Counted from the stretch's first letter, positions 1-7,134 are shown. The stretch: 9,311 nt of DNA from HGM13006 sp964514175 (GCA_964514175.1 CAZEPQ010000076.1:1-9311); one strand, 5' to 3'. A program made the numbers and translations. Notes: a model not told the origin generated them from the sequence alone.

Positions 1-244
1 CCACAGTCTGAAGGGTCTGCTCAGGCTCGGCAGGCACCTCTTCTGCGGATGCTTCAGCCTCTTCTGCTGCAGGTGCCTCAGCAGGAGCCTCTTCTGCAGG
101 TGCCTCAGGTGCTTCCGCAGTCTCTTCCTCCACGGGCGTGGAAACTGTCTCAGAAGCGCTGGCAGTCTCGGAACCGCAACCTGCAAACATGGCAAATACC
201 ATGGCAAGAGCCAGCAGCAGAGCCAGCAATTTTGTTTTTTTCAT
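1..244 (-). CDS. Lipoprotein of unknown function, N-terminal 81 residues (runs off left edge)
   Basis: The reading frame opens with ATG at 244 behind a good AGGAG (253-257), and no stop is met before the window edge. Residues 1-22 form a type II signal peptide: KKTK, then a Leu/Ala/Met-rich core. The lipobox is FAGC with the lipidated cysteine at residue 23, so the mature protein should be anchored to the outer face of the membrane. After Gly-Ser comes a long, low-complexity, acidic tether made almost only of Ala, Glu, Pro, Ser and Thr (roughly residues 27-78). Such tethers are common on solute-binding lipoproteins of ABC importers in Clostridia, but the functional domain lies outside the window, so substrate and class cannot be told. 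It has its own promoter (285-313) and lies downstream of the mrp terminator, so it is probably a separate transcription unit. Confidence 0.85.
   Translation of the reverse strand, partial: MKKTKLLALLLALAMVFAMFAGCGSETASASETVSTPVEEETAEAPEAPAEEAPAEAPAAEEAEASAEEVPAEPEQTLQTV
37..97. repeat. In-frame low-complexity repeat in the lipoprotein tether
   Basis: The 10-mer CCTCTTCTGC occurs at 37, 58 and 88. The spacings are 21 and 30 nt, both multiples of three, so each copy encodes the same Ala-Glu-Glu-type unit on the minus strand. Parts of the flanking AGGTGCCTCAG are repeated as well. This is consistent with slippage-driven length change of a spacer peptide. Confidence 0.7.
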
Positions 245-284
245 AGTTACATCTCCTTTTCCAAAGTAATACTTGGATAAAACC

Positions 285-313
285 ATTATAAGAAGAAGCA
301 ACAGCCGTAGCAA
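285..313 (-). promoter_or_regulatory. Sigma-A-type promoter for the lipoprotein gene
   Basis: On the minus strand TTGCTA (308-313) and a perfect TATAAT (285-290) are separated by 17 nt. Transcription would start near 278, giving a leader of about 35 nt before the ATG at 244. Confidence 0.7.
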
Positions 314-350
314 TTCTCTTTCATTACCGATCTATTCCAAATGAGAATAC

Positions 351-379
351 AAAAAGGACGCCGCCCGAAGGCAGCGTCC
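351..379 (-). terminator. Intrinsic terminator of mrp with UUCG tetraloop
   Basis: Reading the minus strand, GGACGCTGCC, the loop TTCG and GGCGGCGTCC form a 10-bp GC-rich stem with a single G-U wobble. The stem is closed by the very stable UUCG tetraloop and followed by TTTTT. It starts 12 nt after the mrp stop codon. Confidence 0.93.
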
Positions 380-391
380 AAATTTACAAAA

Positions 392-1216
392 TCAGATTTT
401 TTCCAGTGCGTCCGCGGCAGTGCCGATGGCGTCCACCTTGGCATGCTCCAGCAGGCCCTCGTCCATAGCCTGGGCAATCAGGGGATCAATGGGCAGCTTG
501 CCGATGACAGGGATACCCAGTTCGGCGCCTACAGCGTCGATGGTGCTCTTGCCGAACACCTGAATTTCCTTGCCGCAGTCGGGACATTTCAGGTAGCTGT
601 AGTTCTCTACCAGACCGATGACGGGAATATTCATCATTCCAGCCATCTTTACAGCCTTGGTGACGATCATGCTGACCAGCTCCTGGGGAGAGGTCACCAC
701 AATGATACCGTCCACAGGCAGGCTCTGGAATACGGTCAGGGGCACATCGCCGGTTCCGGGAGGCATGTCCACAAAGAGATAGTCCACGTCCTTCCAGATC
801 ACTTCGCTCCAGAACTGCTTCACCACACCTGCCAGCACGGGGCCCCGCCAGATCACAGGGTCCGTTTCGTTTTCCAGCAACAGATTGATGCTCATAACGT
901 CGATGCCGGTCTCACTGCGGATGGGAATCAGTCCCTCTTCACAACCGCTGGGGCTTCCCTTGATGTTCAGGGCCTTGGGAATGGAGGGGCCGGTAATATC
1001 AGCATCCAGTACCGCCGTATGGAAACCACGGCGATTCATTTCCACCGCCAGCATGGAGGTGACGGTGGACTTACCTACGCCGCCCTTGCCGGAAACTACG
1101 CCGATGACCTTCTTCACATTGGACAGGGGATTTGCCTGGGCGAGCAGGCTTTCGGCCTGACGGCTCTCACATTCCTGGGAGCAGCCGGAGCAGTTGCCGC
1201 TGCAATTTGCGCTCAT
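392..1216 (-). CDS. mrp: Mrp/NBP35-family iron-sulfur cluster carrier ATPase
   Basis: This 274-residue cytoplasmic P-loop ATPase of the Mrp/ApbC/Nbp35 family binds Fe-S clusters and delivers them to target apoproteins; members act as dimers. It carries a deviant Walker A of the MinD/ParA type (KGGVGKST, 44-51), the Asp-containing DADITGP at 71-77, and DMPPGTGD at 150-157. The CxxC pair CPDC (211-214) is the conserved motif that bridges the cluster at the dimer interface. An N-terminal cysteine cluster (C5, C9, C12, C16; CX3CX2CX3C) resembles the ferredoxin-like extension of Nbp35 and of many clostridial Mrp proteins. I chose the ATG at 1216 because AAAGGAAG (1223-1230) lies 6 nt upstream and the cysteine cluster starts there. 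An in-frame GTG at 1258 would add 14 basic residues, but it lies upstream of the predicted -10 element. The gene has its own promoter and terminator. Confidence 0.95.
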   Translation of the reverse strand: MSANCSGNCSGCSQECESRQAESLLAQANPLSNVKKVIGVVSGKGGVGKSTVTSMLAVEMNRRGFHTAVLDADITGPSIPKALNIKGSPSGCEEGLIPIRSETGIDVMSINLLLENETDPVIWRGPVLAGVVKQFWSEVIWKDVDYLFVDMPPGTGDVPLTVFQSLPVDGIIVVTSPQELVSMIVTKAVKMAGMMNIPVIGLVENYSYLKCPDCGKEIQVFGKSTIDAVGAELGIPVIGKLPIDPLIAQAMDEGLLEHAKVDAIGTAADALEKI

Positions 1217-1246
1217 GATAATCTTCCTTTCAAGGAGTTTTCTTTT

Positions 1247-1275
1247 ATTATAACCCACATTTAAATAAATGCAAA
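1247..1275 (-). promoter_or_regulatory. Promoter of mrp
   Basis: The minus strand reads TTTGCA (1270-1275), a 17-nt spacer, then a perfect TATAAT (1247-1252). It lies in the short gap after the YdcF-family stop codon at 1284. The predicted start site near 1240 leaves a leader of about 25 nt and excludes the upstream GTG (1258) as the translation start from this promoter. Confidence 0.72.
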
Positions 1276-1283
1276 CTTTGAAT

Positions 1284-2027
1284 TTAGCTCTGCAGATAGG
1301 CCTTCACGAAGGCGAAGACCTCCCGAAGGGTGTAATTCACCCGATAGAACCACTGGTCGGTGTGGGAGGCTACCGGGCAGGTATCCAGCCCAAGTAGCTC
1401 TGCGATAAAATTCGCCCTGCGCTGATGAAATTCGCTGGTGATGAGGGCAATGGGCTTGTCCGTTCCGCCCCTTCCTTCAATGATGGCATTGCTGAGGGTA
1501 AGGTTATCCCGGGTGTTGAAGCTGTTCTCTTCCAAAAGAAGCCGCTCCGGGTCTGCGCCCATTTCAATCATGGTATCATACATACATCGGGCCTCGCTGA
1601 CAGACTCGTCCTCACCCTGTCCTCCAGACAGGATTACCGTGACCTGGGGATTTCGCGCCATAAGCTCCTGGGCCGCCTTGAGCCGCTGCAGCATGATTCG
1701 GGATGCCTGACCGTCCTCACGAACCGCCGCCCCCAGCACAATGGCATATTCCGAGGTTTCCGCCCTCTCCCAGTCCGAATGGCCGCTGGTGGTGATAATA
1801 TTCATTGCCGCCATTAAACACACAACTCCTGACGCCGCCAGCACTGCCAGCACGGAAATAAAGGTTTGGGCCCTGCTGCCGGGTCTCCGACAAAAAAACC
1901 AGATGATTCCCATGGCCAGCCCCAGAAGCAGCAACACCAGCCCGGTCATCTGCATATGTATGGGCAGCGCCAGCATCACGATCCCGCAGATGAGGAAAAG
2001 CGGACTGAGGATCAAAAGCAGTTTCAT
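1284..2027 (-). CDS. YdcF/SanA/ElyC-family (DUF218) membrane protein
   Basis: The protein has 247 residues. The N-terminal third holds three hydrophobic segments (about 3-20, 27-46 and 56-78) with a basic loop CRRPGSR between the second and third. The rest is the Rossmann-like DUF218 domain seen in YdcF, SanA and ElyC. Visible family motifs are AIVLGAAV (95-102), LSGGQGEDESVSEA (133-146), EENSFNTRDNL (166-176) and the TSEFHQRRA block (197-205). Family members have been linked to envelope integrity and peptidoglycan or lipid-carrier metabolism, but the biochemical activity is not settled, so no reaction is assigned. The start at 2027 has GGAGG (2036-2040) 8 nt upstream. That site lies inside the last codons of the ABC-F gene, and only 3 nt separate the ABC-F stop from this ATG, so the two are almost certainly co-transcribed and perhaps translationally coupled. 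Confidence 0.9.
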   Translation of the reverse strand: MKLLLILSPLFLICGIVMLALPIHMQMTGLVLLLLGLAMGIIWFFCRRPGSRAQTFISVLAVLAASGVVCLMAAMNIITTSGHSDWERAETSEYAIVLGAAVREDGQASRIMLQRLKAAQELMARNPQVTVILSGGQGEDESVSEARCMYDTMIEMGADPERLLLEENSFNTRDNLTLSNAIIEGRGGTDKPIALITSEFHQRRANFIAELLGLDTCPVASHTDQWFYRVNYTLREVFAFVKAYLQS

Positions 2028-2030
2028 CCC

Positions 2031-3867
2031 TTATGCCTCCAGCGCCCCGGAGAGTTCCTCCCACTGGGCGTACATGTTCTCCAGCTTTTCCTGCTCTTCC
2101 GTCTGCTGAACCATGAGCTTGGAAAGCTCGGTATAATCTGTGGCCATCTGCTGAATCTGTGCCTCCAGAGATTCCATCAGGGTCTCCTGTTTTTCGATCT
2201 CCCGCTCCAGCTTTGCGATCTGCTTTTCCAGTTGCTTGGTATTCTTTTTCTGGGCAGCCTCTGCCGTCACAGGCTTTTCTTTCTTTTCCTTCTGAGCCTT
2301 GGGCGCAGCCTGACGAAGCTGGGCCTGCCGCTGCTTCATGGCCTTAAACTGGCTGTAGGTGCCCTTGAAATCGGCGATCTTTCCGTCCTCCAGTTCCCAA
2401 ATGCGGTTGGCAAACTGGTCAATGAAGTAGCGGTCATGGGACACAAACAGCNNNNNNNNNNTCGTCCAAAATCAGCTGCTTAATCTCCTCTTCCATCAGC
2501 ATGCACAGTCGAAGTAGGCGCTCCTCGCCGCCGGACAGGGCAGAAACAGGCTTGAACACATCCTCCCCGGAAAACAGGAATGCGCCGAGACGATTTCGGG
2601 CCGTCTGGGTGGAATAGTTCTTTTCATAAATCATGGTATCCAGAATGGACCGTTCGGGATGATCAAAGTGGATGATCTGAGGAAGGTATGCCATCTTTAC
2701 AGAGGGGCCGAATTTGATCTTGCCTCCATCCGGCACTTCCTCCTTCATCAGCAGCTTCAGGAAGGTGGACTTTCCGGTGCCGTTGTCTCCCAAAAGGGCA
2801 ATGCGGTCGCCGCCCTGCACCAACATGTTTACATCGGAAAACAGTTGTTTTTCATCAAAGCTCTTGCTCAGGTCCTTCAGGACCATGACCTCGTCTCCGT
2901 GAAACTCTTTCTGTCCGAAGGAGGCATGCATGGTCTTTTCCTTGGTGGGTCGTTCCGTCTTCTGAATGCGGTCGATTCGGCTCTGAATACTCATGGCACG
3001 GCGATACAGGGATCGGTTGTTGATGCCCCAGCCCTTCATGCGCTCCATGGTATAGGACAACTGAGCCACCTTTGCCTGCTCCTGCTCGTACTGCTTGAGC
3101 TGCAGCTCATACCGGGCCTCCTTTTCCTCCACATAGAAGGAATAGTTGCCACTGTACAGCTCCGCTTTGCCGCCCCGCAGCTCGATGATCCGATCCACCA
3201 CCTGATCCAGGAAATAGCGGTCATGGGAAATGGTCAGTACGGTACCCTTGAATTTCAGCAGGTATTCCTCCAGCCATTCCACGCTCTTCATGTCCAGATG
3301 GTTGGTGGGCTCGTCCAGCAGCAGGATGTCCGTTTCCTCCAGCAAAAGCCGTGCCAGGTTTACTCGGGTCTTTTCTCCGCCAGAGAGCATGGAAAAGAGC
3401 TGGGAGCGCATCTCCTTGGGAATACCCAGACCATTGCAGATCTTGTCCACATTCACGTCCATGTCGTAGCCGCCGCCAATCTCATAGCGATTGGACAGCT
3501 TATCGTACTCCCGGAGAACAGCTTCGGAGGCATCCTCCATCATCTGTTTTTCCAGCCGCTCCATTTTTCTCTGGATGTCCCGAAGCTCCCGGAAGGCACA
3601 GCGAAGCACATCCTCCACGGTGAAGTCCGCAGGATAGCGGGGGATCTGGGAAATCAGGCCGATCTTTTTTCCGGGGGCGATCTCCACGGTGCCGTCATCA
3701 TAGCCGATCTCATCCGTGAGAATGCGGAAAACCGTGGTCTTGCCTGCGCCGTTTTTGCCCAGCAGACCCACACGTTCTCCCTGCTGCACCTCAAAGCTGA
3801 GGCCGTCCAGCAGATTCTTGCCTACCTCAAAGGATTTGATCAGGTCTTTTACAAAAATATCTACCAT
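2031..3867 (-). CDS. ABC-F family ATP-binding protein (Uup/EttA-like), interrupted by assembly gap
   Basis: This is a soluble ABC-F protein with two ATPase halves and no membrane segments. ABC-F proteins bind the ribosome E site, assist translation or protect from antibiotics, and some act in ribosome assembly. The first half has Walker A GKNGAGKTT (37-45), signature LSGGE (161-165), Walker B ILLLDE (181-186), PTNHLD and switch SHDRYF. A helical linker (about 250-310) follows, rich in Gln, Glu, Arg and Lys, which corresponds to the P-site tRNA interaction arm. The second half has Walker A GDNGTGKST (360-368) and signature LSGGE (444-448). The reading frame then enters ten Ns right after LILDE and resumes in another frame at LFVSHDRYF. 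The C-terminus is a Lys/Gln/Glu coiled coil of Uup type. Comparison with the first half suggests about 72 nt are missing and a true length near 632 residues. The break is an assembly artefact, not a frameshift. The start at 3867 has AAAGGA (3876-3881) 8 nt upstream. An antibiotic-resistance role cannot be inferred from sequence. Confidence 0.93.
2452..2461. other. Assembly gap (10 N) inside the ABC-F gene
   Basis: Ten unresolved bases lie between the second Walker B (LILDE) and the second SHDRYF switch. Frames on the two sides fit only if the true length is a multiple of three, so 10 is a placeholder. The missing part should encode the PTNHLD D-loop region. Confidence 0.98.
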
Positions 3868-3881
3868 AACGAATGTCCTTT

Positions 3882-3918
3882 AAAAAACTGTCCCAAAGGA
3901 GTTCCTTTGGGACAGTTT
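3882..3918 (-). terminator. Intrinsic terminator of guaB, abutting the ABC-F ribosome binding site
   Basis: A perfect 16-bp inverted repeat (AAACTGTCCCAAAGGA at 3885-3900 and its complement at 3903-3918) starts 12 nt after the guaB stop codon. On the minus strand it runs into TTTTTT (3882-3887). The two-base centre means the innermost pairs must open to form the loop. The T-tract is followed at once by AAAGGA (3876-3881), the ABC-F ribosome binding site. The hairpin could therefore be a full terminator or an attenuator controlling ABC-F. Confidence 0.9.
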
Positions 3919-3930
3919 GCAATGTTTATC

Positions 3931-5406
3931 TTACCCTCTGGAATAGTTGGGTGCTTCCTTGGTGATGGTGATGTCATGGGGATGGGACTCGATGAGACCT
4001 GCGCTGGTGATCCGCACAAACTGGCCTCTGGCCTGAAGCTCACCAATGGTGGGGCAGCCGCAGTAGCCCATACCGGCACGAATGCCGCCCAGGAGCTGAT
4101 AGATGGTGTCGGAGACGATTCCCTTATAAGGAACACGGCCCTCAACGCCCTCGGGCACCAGCTTGGAGTTGCCCTCCTGGAAGTAGCGGTCCTTGGAGCC
4201 CTGCGCCATGGCAGCCATGGAGCCCATGCCGCGATATACCTTGAACTGACGGCCCTGATAGATCTCAGTCTCACCGGGGCTCTCTTCGCAGCCTGCCAGC
4301 ATAGAACCCATCATAACGGTGGATGCACCGGCAGCCAGTGCCTTGACGATGTCGCCGGAATACTTGATGCCGCCGTCAGCAATGATGGGCACACCGTAGG
4401 GCTTTGCAGCGCAGGCAGCGTCATAAATTGCGGTGATCTGAGGCACACCGATGCCTGCAACCACACGGGTGGTGCAGATAGAGCCGGGGCCAATGCCCAC
4501 CTTTACGCAGTCAGCGCCGGCCTCAATGAGGGCCTTGGTGCCTTCGTAGGTAGCCACATTGCCGGCAATGAGCTGTGCATGGGGGAACTGCTTTTTAATG
4601 TTGCGAACACACTCGATGATGTTCTTGGAGTGACCGTGGGCGCTATCCAGAGCCAGCACGTCAGCACCGGCAGCCAGCAGGCCGCCTGCACGCTCCACCA
4701 CGTCTGCGGTAACGCCGATGGCAGCGCCGCAGAGGAGACGGCCGGACTCGTCACGGGCAGAGTTGGGATACTTGTCTGCCTTCTCGATGTCTTTGATGGT
4801 GATAAGGCCCTTGAGACGGAAGTTGTCGTCCACGATGGGCAGCTTCTCGATCTTATGCTTTCTCAGGATCTCCTGAGCCTCAGGAAGGGTGATGCCCTCT
4901 TTGGCAGTGACCAGATTCTCATGGGTCATAACTTCCTTGATGGGACGGGAGAGGTCAGTCTCAAACTTCATGTCGCGGTTGGTGATGATACCTACCAGAC
5001 GACGATCCTCTACGCAGATGGGCACACCGGAGATCTTGTACTTACCCATGAGGCTGTCTGCATCCTGCAGGGTGTTATCAGGGGAAAGATAGAAGGGGTC
5101 GGTGATAACGCCGTTCTCGGAGCGTTTTACCATGTCCACCTGCTCGATCTGCATCTCGATGGGCATGTTCTTATGGATGATACCGATACCGCCTTCACGG
5201 GCCATGGCAATGGCCATCTTGTGCTCGGTAACAGTGTCCATTGCGGAGGACAGCAGGGGGATGTTCAGATGAATCTTGCGGGTCAACTGGGTACCCAGGG
5301 TGATTTGTCTCGGAATCACCTCGCTGGCTGCGGGAATCAGCAGTACGTCGTCGAAGGTGAGTCCTTCCTTCACAAACTTCTGTGCCGGATTGTCATTTAC
5401 CATCAT
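3931..5406 (-). CDS. guaB: Inosine-5'-monophosphate dehydrogenase
   Basis: This 491-residue enzyme oxidises IMP to XMP with NAD+, the committed step of guanine nucleotide synthesis, and works in the cytoplasm as a tetramer or octamer. The (beta/alpha)8 catalytic barrel starts with GLTFDDVLLIP (15-25). A tandem CBS module, the regulatory nucleotide-binding Bateman domain, sits at about 100-215. The catalytic loop GIGPGSICTTR (304-314) contains the nucleophile Cys311. IMP-binding elements include ADGGIKYSGD (343-352), GSMLAG (367-372) and YRGMGS (391-396). The mobile flap EGVEGRVPYKG (419-429) holds the Arg and Tyr used in hydrolysis of the covalent E-XMP intermediate. Length and all key residues are normal. 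The ATG at 5406 was chosen because AGGAG (5415-5419) is 8 nt upstream. A second ATG follows directly at 5403, and an upstream in-frame ATG at 5427 lies before the binding site. A consensus promoter precedes the gene and a strong terminator follows it. Confidence 0.98.
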   Translation of the reverse strand: MMVNDNPAQKFVKEGLTFDDVLLIPAASEVIPRQITLGTQLTRKIHLNIPLLSSAMDTVTEHKMAIAMAREGGIGIIHKNMPIEMQIEQVDMVKRSENGVITDPFYLSPDNTLQDADSLMGKYKISGVPICVEDRRLVGIITNRDMKFETDLSRPIKEVMTHENLVTAKEGITLPEAQEILRKHKIEKLPIVDDNFRLKGLITIKDIEKADKYPNSARDESGRLLCGAAIGVTADVVERAGGLLAAGADVLALDSAHGHSKNIIECVRNIKKQFPHAQLIAGNVATYEGTKALIEAGADCVKVGIGPGSICTTRVVAGIGVPQITAIYDAACAAKPYGVPIIADGGIKYSGDIVKALAAGASTVMMGSMLAGCEESPGETEIYQGRQFKVYRGMGSMAAMAQGSKDRYFQEGNSKLVPEGVEGRVPYKGIVSDTIYQLLGGIRAGMGYCGCPTIGELQARGQFVRITSAGLIESHPHDITITKEAPNYSRG

Positions 5407-5461
5407 AATAACCGCTCCTTTTCGCATATTTCCGTTTGTTTTTTATTGAATTATTTTATCC

Positions 5462-5490
5462 ATTTTACTCCGATTCTTGCACTTCGTCAA
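5462..5490 (-). promoter_or_regulatory. Promoter of guaB
   Basis: The minus strand reads TTGACG (5485-5490), exactly 17 nt, then TAAAAT (5462-5467). This is near-consensus and fits strong vegetative transcription. It begins 11 nt after the thioesterase stop codon with no terminator between, so some read-through from the thioesterase is likely. The leader of about 50 nt is AT-rich and too short to hold a purine riboswitch. Confidence 0.78.
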
Positions 5491-5501
5491 GGAGTTTTCC
5501 C

Positions 5502-6236
5502 TCAGCATTCGTGAAATTGTACAGTTGCCTCAAACCGACGTTTCCCATCGGCGCAACATCCGTCAATATAACAAGAATCCTCGGTCATGGCCCGGGACAC
5601 CTCCATGGTTTCCCCGATCCTGCACTCCTGAGAATAGTTGAGCTGAAGCTGAGAAATAAACTTCCCTTCCAGTTCTTCCGGGGAGAAGGCGTCCATGAGC
5701 ACATCGGCATATTTGGTGTTGTTCATGTGGCAGTTCACGTCCAGATCGGAATACCGGACGGTACGGCTGTAAGCATACGCCTTTTCCTTGGGCTCCCGGA
5801 TCAGCTTTAGCTGCCGGTCCTTGGCCCGCTGGGACACCTTGGCCTCCGCAATGGTGTCAATATTGGAGGGCCGAAGCATCTTTCTGGTTTCAATATCCGC
5901 CACCACCCAGGAGGAAACGCCTTCGCCCACATGCTCGTCGCCCACGAAAATATCAAAATCACGGTAGAAGATAATTCCGTTGGCGCCCCGATGCCAGGTG
6001 TCGATCCGGATGATCTCCCCGGCGTGGATGGGACGTGAGAGCCGATACCAGACCCGTGCCAGAATCCAGCAGGCGTGGTATTTTTCCACCAGGTAGTCCC
6101 GGCCAATGTTCAGGATCACCGCATGGGAAGTGGCCAGATCCTGAAAATATTGCAGCAGTGCCCCGGGACGCAGATTGTCATAGAGATCGGTGTCAGTGGT
6201 CTGGACCTCGATCACTCTTGTGTAGATTTCGCTCAT
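5502..6236 (-). CDS. Acyl-ACP thioesterase (FatA/FatB-like, double hotdog)
   Basis: This 244-residue cytoplasmic enzyme of the acyl-ACP thioesterase family is expected to hydrolyse acyl-acyl-carrier-protein, releasing free fatty acid and ending chain growth. The two hotdog halves are visible: an N-terminal half of about 1-130 and a C-terminal half of about 155-244 opening with YSRTVRYSDLDVNCHMNN. The second half holds the diagnostic DxNxHxNNxxY motif (D166, N168, H170, N172, N173, Y176). The EC pair at 204-205 matches the conserved Glu/Cys region of plant FatA and FatB. The first half has the related DTDLYDNLRPGALLQYFQDLA with the HotDog helix. Length is normal for the bacterial single-chain form. 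The ATG at 6236 has AGAGAGG ending 6 nt upstream. Preferred chain length cannot be read from sequence. No fatty-acid synthesis genes are adjacent. Confidence 0.93.
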   Translation of the reverse strand: MSEIYTRVIEVQTTDTDLYDNLRPGALLQYFQDLATSHAVILNIGRDYLVEKYHACWILARVWYRLSRPIHAGEIIRIDTWHRGANGIIFYRDFDIFVGDEHVGEGVSSWVVADIETRKMLRPSNIDTIAEAKVSQRAKDRQLKLIREPKEKAYAYSRTVRYSDLDVNCHMNNTKYADVLMDAFSPEELEGKFISQLQLNYSQECRIGETMEVSRAMTEDSCYIDGCCADGKRRFEATVQFHEC

Positions 6237-6281
6237 GTTTTACCTCTCTGAAAATTGCTCTGGTAATTTACACACTTTTCT

Positions 6282-6310
6282 AGTATACTAAATCAAACAG
6301 CGTCCCAAAA
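6282..6310 (-). promoter_or_regulatory. Possible promoter of the thioesterase gene
   Basis: The minus strand has TATACT (6282-6287) preceded at 17 nt by a poor -35 (TTTTGG, 6305-6310). The -10 lies inside the 10-bp palindrome TAGTATACTA (6281-6290), which could instead be a regulator site. Support is modest. Confidence 0.35.
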
Positions 6311-6323
6311 GCACCGGGGACGC
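6300..6323. repeat. Inverted repeat in the divergent intergenic region
   Basis: GCGTCCC (6300-6306) and GGGACGC (6317-6323) form a 7-bp perfect stem around a 10-nt loop. Neither strand has a T-tract after it, so it is not a clear terminator. It lies between the divergent thioesterase and DUF6062 genes and might be an operator or an RNA leader structure. Confidence 0.45.
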
Positions 6324-6349
6324 GACAAAATATACACCGTTATTATACA
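6322..6349 (+). promoter_or_regulatory. Possible promoter of the DUF6062 gene
   Basis: GCGACA (6322-6327), a 16-nt spacer and TATACA (6344-6349) form a weak match. It would give a leader of about 60 nt before the ATG at 6415. No better candidate was seen in the 178-nt divergent region. Confidence 0.35.
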
Positions 6350-6414
6350 TGCTTCTTTTCAAATAATCAAGGGAGGGCGGCTTCATACCCCCTGCCGGAA
6401 AGGCGGAAATTTTC

Positions 6415-7134
6415 ATGGCAGAACAGCTATATACCATTCCCATCAACGAGGCCTTCGATGAATACGACGGCTGCCCCATGTGCCGACTCCGCAGCAAGCT
6501 GGAAACCCAGAGCCTCAATTACATCATGGGCGCTGCCATGATGGAGCCGGACATCCGCATCGTCACCAATAAGCTGGGCTTTTGCCGGAATCATTTCCAC
6601 AGTATGCTGTCCATGGGCAATCGTCTCAGTCTGGCCCTGATGATGGAGAGCCATTTGCAGGCAGTGGCCCAGTTGGTGCCCGATCCCGAGGAGAAGAAAC
6701 CCGGCAAGCTGGGCAAGATCAAGAAATACGACGGCGAAAGCCCTGCCCCCCAGATGATGGAGCAGGTAAAAAGCTGCTATGTCTGCCAGCGTTCGGCGGA
6801 CTTTGAGAAAAAATATATTTCCAACGTGATCTACATCTGGAAAAAGGACCCCGAATTCCGGGAAAAGCTGAAAAAGCAGCCCTATTTCTGTCTGGAACAC
6901 ACCGCCGCCCTGTTGGCAGAGGGCAAAAAAGACCTCAGCGAGGCAAACTATCTCCAATTTTCCCAGGACATTCTGGAGCTGTGCCGCAGCCATATAGAGA
7001 AGCTCCACCGGGATGTTGGCAGTTTCTGCCGCAGCTTTGACCACCGCTATGCCGCCGATCCCCTGACCCCGGAAGCAAAAACCTCTGTAGAGGATTCCAT
7101 CGCCTTCCTGTCGGGAGATTTTGAACGGAAATAA
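6415..7134 (+). CDS. DUF6062 family protein with two CxxC...CxxH units
   Basis: This 239-residue soluble protein has no signal peptide or membrane segment. I recognise it as DUF6062, a family of unknown function found mainly in Clostridia. Two similar metal-ligand-like units are visible. CPMC (20-23) is followed 33 residues later by CRNH (57-60), and CYVC (121-124) is followed 34 residues later by CLEH (159-162). This suggests two structural zinc sites and an ancient internal duplication, joined by a Lys/Pro/Gly-rich linker (about 89-112). The C-terminal FCRSFDHR stretch (204-211) also matches what I recall of the family. The ATG at 6415 follows AGGCGG with 8 nt spacing. It is the only rightward gene in the core of the window and is monocistronic, ending in a bidirectional terminator. 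No catalytic motif is evident; a nucleic-acid or protein-binding role is only a guess. Confidence 0.82.
   Translation: MAEQLYTIPINEAFDEYDGCPMCRLRSKLETQSLNYIMGAAMMEPDIRIVTNKLGFCRNHFHSMLSMGNRLSLALMMESHLQAVAQLVPDPEEKKPGKLGKIKKYDGESPAPQMMEQVKSCYVCQRSADFEKKYISNVIYIWKKDPEFREKLKKQPYFCLEHTAALLAEGKKDLSEANYLQFSQDILELCRSHIEKLHRDVGSFCRSFDHRYAADPLTPEAKTSVEDSIAFLSGDFERK

Noticed and set aside
49..246. A 65-codon plus-strand frame at the left edge
   Set aside because: It is antisense to the lipoprotein signal peptide and tether; the Gln/Leu/Pro-rich composition mirrors the Ala/Glu/Pro repeat.
341..1264. A 307-codon plus-strand frame opposite mrp
   Set aside because: It is a shadow of the minus-strand codons of mrp, covers the mrp terminator and promoter, and has no family resemblance.
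2031..2444. A separate short gene starting at a GTG in SHDRYF
   Set aside because: This is the C-terminal part of the ABC-F protein, cut off by the Ns, not an independent gene.
5407..5501. Possible purine or guanine riboswitch upstream of guaB
   Set aside because: The transcribed leader is only about 50 nt of AT-rich sequence with no three-way-junction stems or terminator.
2659..5514. A 951-codon open frame on the plus strand opposite the ABC-F gene and guaB
   Set aside because: It lies antisense to two strongly supported genes, crosses their terminator and intergenic gap, has no ribosome binding site and encodes no recognisable domain. It results from codon bias and GC-rich third positions of the real genes.
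6427..7044. A 205-codon minus-strand frame opposite the DUF6062 gene
   Set aside because: No ribosome binding site and no domain; the plus-strand frame has all the cysteine motifs and a proper terminator.
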